NCBI GenBank assembly: GCA_014379585.1
Contig: JACMLN010000109.1
Span: 48,898 to 112,897, forward strand
From: Gloeobacterales cyanobacterium ES-bin-313
GTDB taxonomy: Bacteria; Cyanobacteriota; Cyanobacteriia; Gloeobacterales; Gloeobacteraceae
Length of the DNA stretch: 64,000 nucleotides
Direction: 5' to 3'
A model generated the notes under the pieces. It was not told the DNA's origin. It saw only the letters and a program-made list of their open reading frames with translations, and did no database searches. Below are positions 61,275-64,000 of the stretch, one piece after another (positions within the stretch are counted from its first letter, which is position 1; the number at the start of each line of letters is the position of its first letter). The translations under genes were made by a program, and so were the position numbers.

Positions 61275-62675
61275 ATGGCCAAAACTCGCACTCAGTTTGT
61301 CTGTTCTGAATGCGCCAACGAAAGTGTGCGTTGGCTGGGGCGCTGTCCTGGTTGCAGTGCTTGGAATACTTTTGAAGAGCGCATTGTGCAGCCTGTGCAA
61401 TCGGCGCCAACTCGGCCTATCGCTGTTGTTTCAAAAGGTCCTACCCAAGCACGGGTCGCCATTGCCCTCAAAGATTTAGAACAGATCGACGAACCGCGTA
61501 TTGCCTCAGGTTACGGCGAACTAGACCGGGTGCTCGGTGGTGGGATCGTGCCGGGATCTTTAGTCCTGATCGGCGGCGATCCCGGCATCGGCAAATCGAC
61601 ATTGCTGCTGCAAACAGCCTGTGGCCTTGCTAATCAGGAACGTGTTCTCTACGTCTGCGCCGAAGAATCAGCCCAACAGGTCAAGCTACGGGCGGAACGC
61701 CTTGCGATTGCGGCACCTAATCTCTACTTGTTGGCAGAAACCGATCTTGAAATTGTGCTCCAAGAGCTAGAAAGTCTGCGGCCAGCGGTGGCGATCATCG
61801 ATTCGATCCAGACGGTGTACTTGCCTTCTTTGACAGCGGCGGCTGGCTCTGTCTCTCAGGTGCGCGAGTGTACGGGGGCTTTGATGCGCCTTGCAAAGCG
61901 GGTCAATATCAGTCTGTTTATCGTCGGCCACGTCACCAAGGAAGGTTCCCTCGCGGGGCCAAAGATGCTTGAACACTTGGTTGACACGGTGCTCTACTTT
62001 GAAGGGGATCGTTTTCAGAGTCATCGCCTTCTGCGCTCGGTCAAAAATCGGTTTGGGGCGACCCACGAAATTGGTGTCTTCGAGATGGTGGATCGGGGAT
62101 TGGTGGAAGTTGAAAATCCTTCCAGTCTATTTTTAACCAGCCGCGAAGACCCAGCTCCCGGCACGGCAACCATCGTGGCCTGCGAAGGCAGTCGCCCAAT
62201 CGTCGTCGAATTGCAATCCCTCGTCAGTCCAACCAGCTACAGTTCCCCTCGCCGCACTGCAACAGGCATTGAGTACAACCGCTTTTTGCAAATTCTCGCA
62301 GTTCTAGAGAAGCGGGTCGGCATTCCGCTTTCGAAACTTGATGCTTACGTCGCCTCTGCGGGCGGCCTGGATGTTTCTGAACCGGCTGCAGATCTCGGCG
62401 TTGCCATCGCTGTGGCGGCGAGTTTTCGAGATCGCATCGTCGATCCCCAGACGATCTTGATCGGTGAAGTCGGATTGGGGGGGCAAGTGCGCACTGTCTC
62501 CCAGATGGAGTTGCGCCTTAAAGAAGCAGCCAAACTCGGTTTCAAACGGGCAATTGTCCCCCGTGGCTCTGCGACCACCACAGTGGACATTGAGGTGGTA
62601 CCTGTCGCTCGCGTCCTCGATGCCATTGTCGCGGCGCTGGGTAGTTTTTCGGAAAGTCAGCCGACCAAATCGTAA
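61275..62675 (+). CDS. radA: DNA repair protein RadA
   Basis: 466 residues. Helicase-like RecA relative that helps process recombination intermediates. N-terminal zinc finger FVCSECANESVRWLGRCPGC, RecA-type core with Walker A GGDPGIGKS (100-108), the KNRFG motif VKNRFGATHEIGVFEM (about 257-261), and the Lon-protease-like C-terminal domain ending GEVGLGGQVRTVSQMELRLK. All landmarks are standard for RadA/Sms. Located 7 bases after the acyltransferase gene in the same direction. Confidence 0.96.
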   Translation: MAKTRTQFVCSECANESVRWLGRCPGCSAWNTFEERIVQPVQSAPTRPIAVVSKGPTQARVAIALKDLEQIDEPRIASGYGELDRVLGGGIVPGSLVLIGGDPGIGKSTLLLQTACGLANQERVLYVCAEESAQQVKLRAERLAIAAPNLYLLAETDLEIVLQELESLRPAVAIIDSIQTVYLPSLTAAAGSVSQVRECTGALMRLAKRVNISLFIVGHVTKEGSLAGPKMLEHLVDTVLYFEGDRFQSHRLLRSVKNRFGATHEIGVFEMVDRGLVEVENPSSLFLTSREDPAPGTATIVACEGSRPIVVELQSLVSPTSYSSPRRTATGIEYNRFLQILAVLEKRVGIPLSKLDAYVASAGGLDVSEPAADLGVAIAVAASFRDRIVDPQTILIGEVGLGGQVRTVSQMELRLKEAAKLGFKRAIVPRGSATTTVDIEVVPVARVLDAIVAALGSFSESQPTKS

Positions 62676-62791
62676 AAATTGGGCGTATTTCGCAAAAATA
62701 GGCAGCTAGAGACTGAATTTTTGGTTATAGGGTTCCCGTCTTGGGATAGATTCGTTAAAATATAAGAGAGAACTTAGGGTGAAGAGCGCCG

Positions 62792-63232
62792 ATGATCGCT
62801 ATTTCCGTTCAGCCCTCCCACCAAGAACAAAAGGTTCTAAGTTTTGCTTCAACCTTGTATTTGCGTCCGATTTTAAATCTGTTGCTGGCAGAAGTCTCCC
62901 CACTGTGGCGCCATGACTTGCGGCTTGGGCTGCAAGAAGCACTCGTCAATGCTGCCTGCCACGGCAATCGTTTAGATCCGAATAAGCTGGTCGTTGTTCA
63001 CTTTACCGTTACGCGCCATCAGTACGTCTGGACGATTATTGATGAAGGCGCTGGCTGCCCGGATCGCAAAAGCAAAGATTGTGGCTGCGAAGATCCTGAG
63101 TTTGAGCAAGAGTGTGGTCGAGGCATTTATATCCTCCGCCAGATCTTTGACGAAGTGGAATGGCTTCCACCTGGAAATCACTTGCGTCTGTGCAAAGACA
63201 TTCGTCGAGATGCTGCGCCTCACTTGGTCTGA
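62792..63232 (+). CDS. RsbW-like anti-sigma regulatory factor (HATPase_c)
   Basis: 146 residues. Compact GHKL ATPase fold: N-box LRLGLQEALVNAACHGNRLD, G1-type YVWTIIDEGAGCPDR and the G2 region EFEQECGRGIYILRQIFDEV, followed by RLCKDIRR. Such serine kinases bind and inactivate sigma factors or phosphorylate STAS anti-anti-sigma proteins; the partner is not in the window. The segment DCGCEDPEFEQECGRG adds an unusual cysteine cluster (three Cys within 16 residues) that could respond to redox. Preceded by a 116-base gap with an A/T-rich, promoter-like stretch. Confidence 0.85.
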   Translation: MIAISVQPSHQEQKVLSFASTLYLRPILNLLLAEVSPLWRHDLRLGLQEALVNAACHGNRLDPNKLVVVHFTVTRHQYVWTIIDEGAGCPDRKSKDCGCEDPEFEQECGRGIYILRQIFDEVEWLPPGNHLRLCKDIRRDAAPHLV

Positions 63233-63263
63233 GCTACATTAGGAAGCACCCAATAGTACGCTT

Positions 63264-63962
63264 ATGCCCAACGAAGAGCAGGTCGATCTTTTTAGTTTGC
63301 TTGGCGCACCCGTCGAGCCAGAAAAGCCCCGCATCGACCCCGCCCAGATTCCGTTAGATCGCAAAGTGCCGATTGCACCGGGCACCTACGAAACCCTCGA
63401 AGCGATCAAGACCGACTGTGAGCGCTGCCACCGCTGTGTCTTGGGTGACTCCCGTACCCACGCCGTGTTTAGTCGTGGCAACCCCGAAGCGTTGTTGATG
63501 GTGGTCGGCGAAGGCCCAGGGGAAAACGAAGACCTGAGCGGTTTGCCCTTCGTCGGTAAGTCTGGTCAGTTGCTGGATCGCATTCTGGCTTCTGTGAATC
63601 TTGATCCCGAACGCGATGTCTATATCGCCAATATCGTCAAATGCCGCCCACCAGGGAATCGCAAGCCCAGTCCCGACGAAATGAAAGCCTGCAGTGGTTA
63701 CCTGCGCGAACAGATTCGCCTCGTCAAGCCAAAACTGCTCCTGCTTGCCGGTGGGACTGCCGTCGAAGGGCTGATCGGGGACTCCCGTGGCATTACGAAG
63801 ATTCGCGGCCAATGGCTGGAGTGGGAAGGGATTGCCGCGATGCCGTTCTTTCATCCGGCCTACTTATTGCGCAACCCCAGTAAAGATGCGGGCAGTCCAA
63901 AGTGGCTGGCTTGGCAAGATATTCAGCAGGTACGCGCTAAGTACGACGCGCTCTTAGCCTAG
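63264..63962 (+). CDS. family 4/5-type uracil-DNA glycosylase (Fe-S)
   Basis: 232 residues. The first 45 are polar and variable, then CERCHRCVLGDSRTHAVFSR (first two cluster cysteines), the active-site loop MVVGEGPGENEDLSGLPFVG, LDRILASVNLDPERDVYIAN and VKCRPPGNRKPSPDEMKACS (third/fourth cluster cysteines), with the second active-site motif FFHPAYLLRNPS. GEGPG and HPAYLLR are those of thermostable-type family 4 uracil-DNA glycosylases with a 4Fe-4S cluster; it excises uracil from DNA. The gene begins 31 bases after the anti-sigma gene. Confidence 0.92.
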   Translation: MPNEEQVDLFSLLGAPVEPEKPRIDPAQIPLDRKVPIAPGTYETLEAIKTDCERCHRCVLGDSRTHAVFSRGNPEALLMVVGEGPGENEDLSGLPFVGKSGQLLDRILASVNLDPERDVYIANIVKCRPPGNRKPSPDEMKACSGYLREQIRLVKPKLLLLAGGTAVEGLIGDSRGITKIRGQWLEWEGIAAMPFFHPAYLLRNPSKDAGSPKWLAWQDIQQVRAKYDALLA

Positions 63963-64000
63963 TTTTTGCGCCGCCGCTGTTGGCGATTGGGTTGCGGTGG
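63959..64000 (-). CDS. possible C-terminal end of a gene entering from the right edge
   Basis: On the minus strand the last 39 bases read in frame as PPQPNRQQRRRKN and end in TAG at 63959-63961. The strongly basic, low-complexity tail looks like the end of a ribosome- or nucleic-acid-associated protein and abuts the glycosylase stop tail to tail. Only thirteen codons are visible, so it is uncertain. Confidence 0.3.
   Translation of the reverse strand, partial: PPQPNRQQRRRKN

Noticed and set aside
1..64000. CRISPR arrays, insertion sequences, integrase/attachment sites, rRNA
   Set aside because: No regularly spaced repeats, intact transposase, integrase or rRNA sequence was seen in the window. 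The VirB-like set is not beside a tRNA and has no recognisable att repeats.

Overview
The window reads as a chromosomal segment of a cyanobacterium. The evidence is a plastocyanin gene (petE), two tandem photosystem II cytochrome c-550 genes (psbV and a psbV2-like gene), a DUF2808 protein, a VKOR-thioredoxin fusion, an S-layer-homology porin-like or surface protein and many cyanobacterial Uma2 proteins. Base composition is moderately GC-rich by eye, and I noticed only a few copies of the HIP1 octamer. Both PsbV-type proteins carry lipoprotein-like signals. Together these hint at an early-branching lineage such as Gloeobacterales/Anthocerotibacter, but that placement is an inference.

Layout. 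0-1.3 kb: the start of a membrane sensor leaving the window on the left, then ilvE. 1.4-5.1 kb: a more A/T-rich accessory patch (Uma2 protein, a broken AIPR-like abortive-infection gene, a truncated Rpn-like gene, an unknown gene, DUF4291, DUF6940). 5.3-8.0 kb: valS. 8.1-14.2 kb: the most unusual region, a compact set with VirB2-like, VirB3-like and VirB4-like proteins behind a protein with a DnaA-N-like C-terminus and a perfect 16-bp palindrome, followed by a secreted protein, a WYL fragment and another Uma2 gene. 14.4-28.5 kb: housekeeping genes (M3 peptidase, cysteine hydrolase, topA, a LivJ-type binding protein with a 45-residue membrane protein, a WecA/TagO-type transferase, an inositol monophosphatase, DUF4272, tRNA-Tyr and tRNA-Thr, purL-purF, VKOR). 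28.6-36.9 kb: DUF2808, a CBS-CCA tRNA nucleotidyltransferase, folD, small secreted proteins, a NIL-ferredoxin, phoH and dxr.

37.0-41.0 kb is a tightly overlapped four-gene operon (DUF4129, DUF4350, MoxR ATPase, DUF58). 41.0-48.1 kb is a carbohydrate block: sucrose-phosphatase-like HAD, alcohol dehydrogenase, SDR dehydrogenase, GH63-like glycosidase, aquaporin with a Cys/His tail, and glucokinase. 48.2-49.4 kb is a degraded gap with a truncated HAD gene and weak small ORFs. 49.4-53.2 kb holds a WYL regulator with a duplicated helix-turn-helix, an MscS-related membrane protein and gatB. 53.2-55.9 kb is the electron-transfer block: petE, pyrH, a small HTH/IF2-N-like protein, psbV, a relic of a psbV C-terminus, psbV2 and a CAU-anticodon tRNA. 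The remainder has an SLH-domain protein, a YtxH-like and a YggT protein, an M61 aminopeptidase, a HGSNAT-like acyltransferase, radA, an anti-sigma-factor kinase and a family-4 uracil-DNA glycosylase.

The best candidates for something undescribed are the minimal VirB2/3/4-like set at 8.1-12.9 kb, with no visible relaxase, coupling protein or outer channel, and the lipoprotein-type PsbV/PsbV2 pair with a third partial copy between them.
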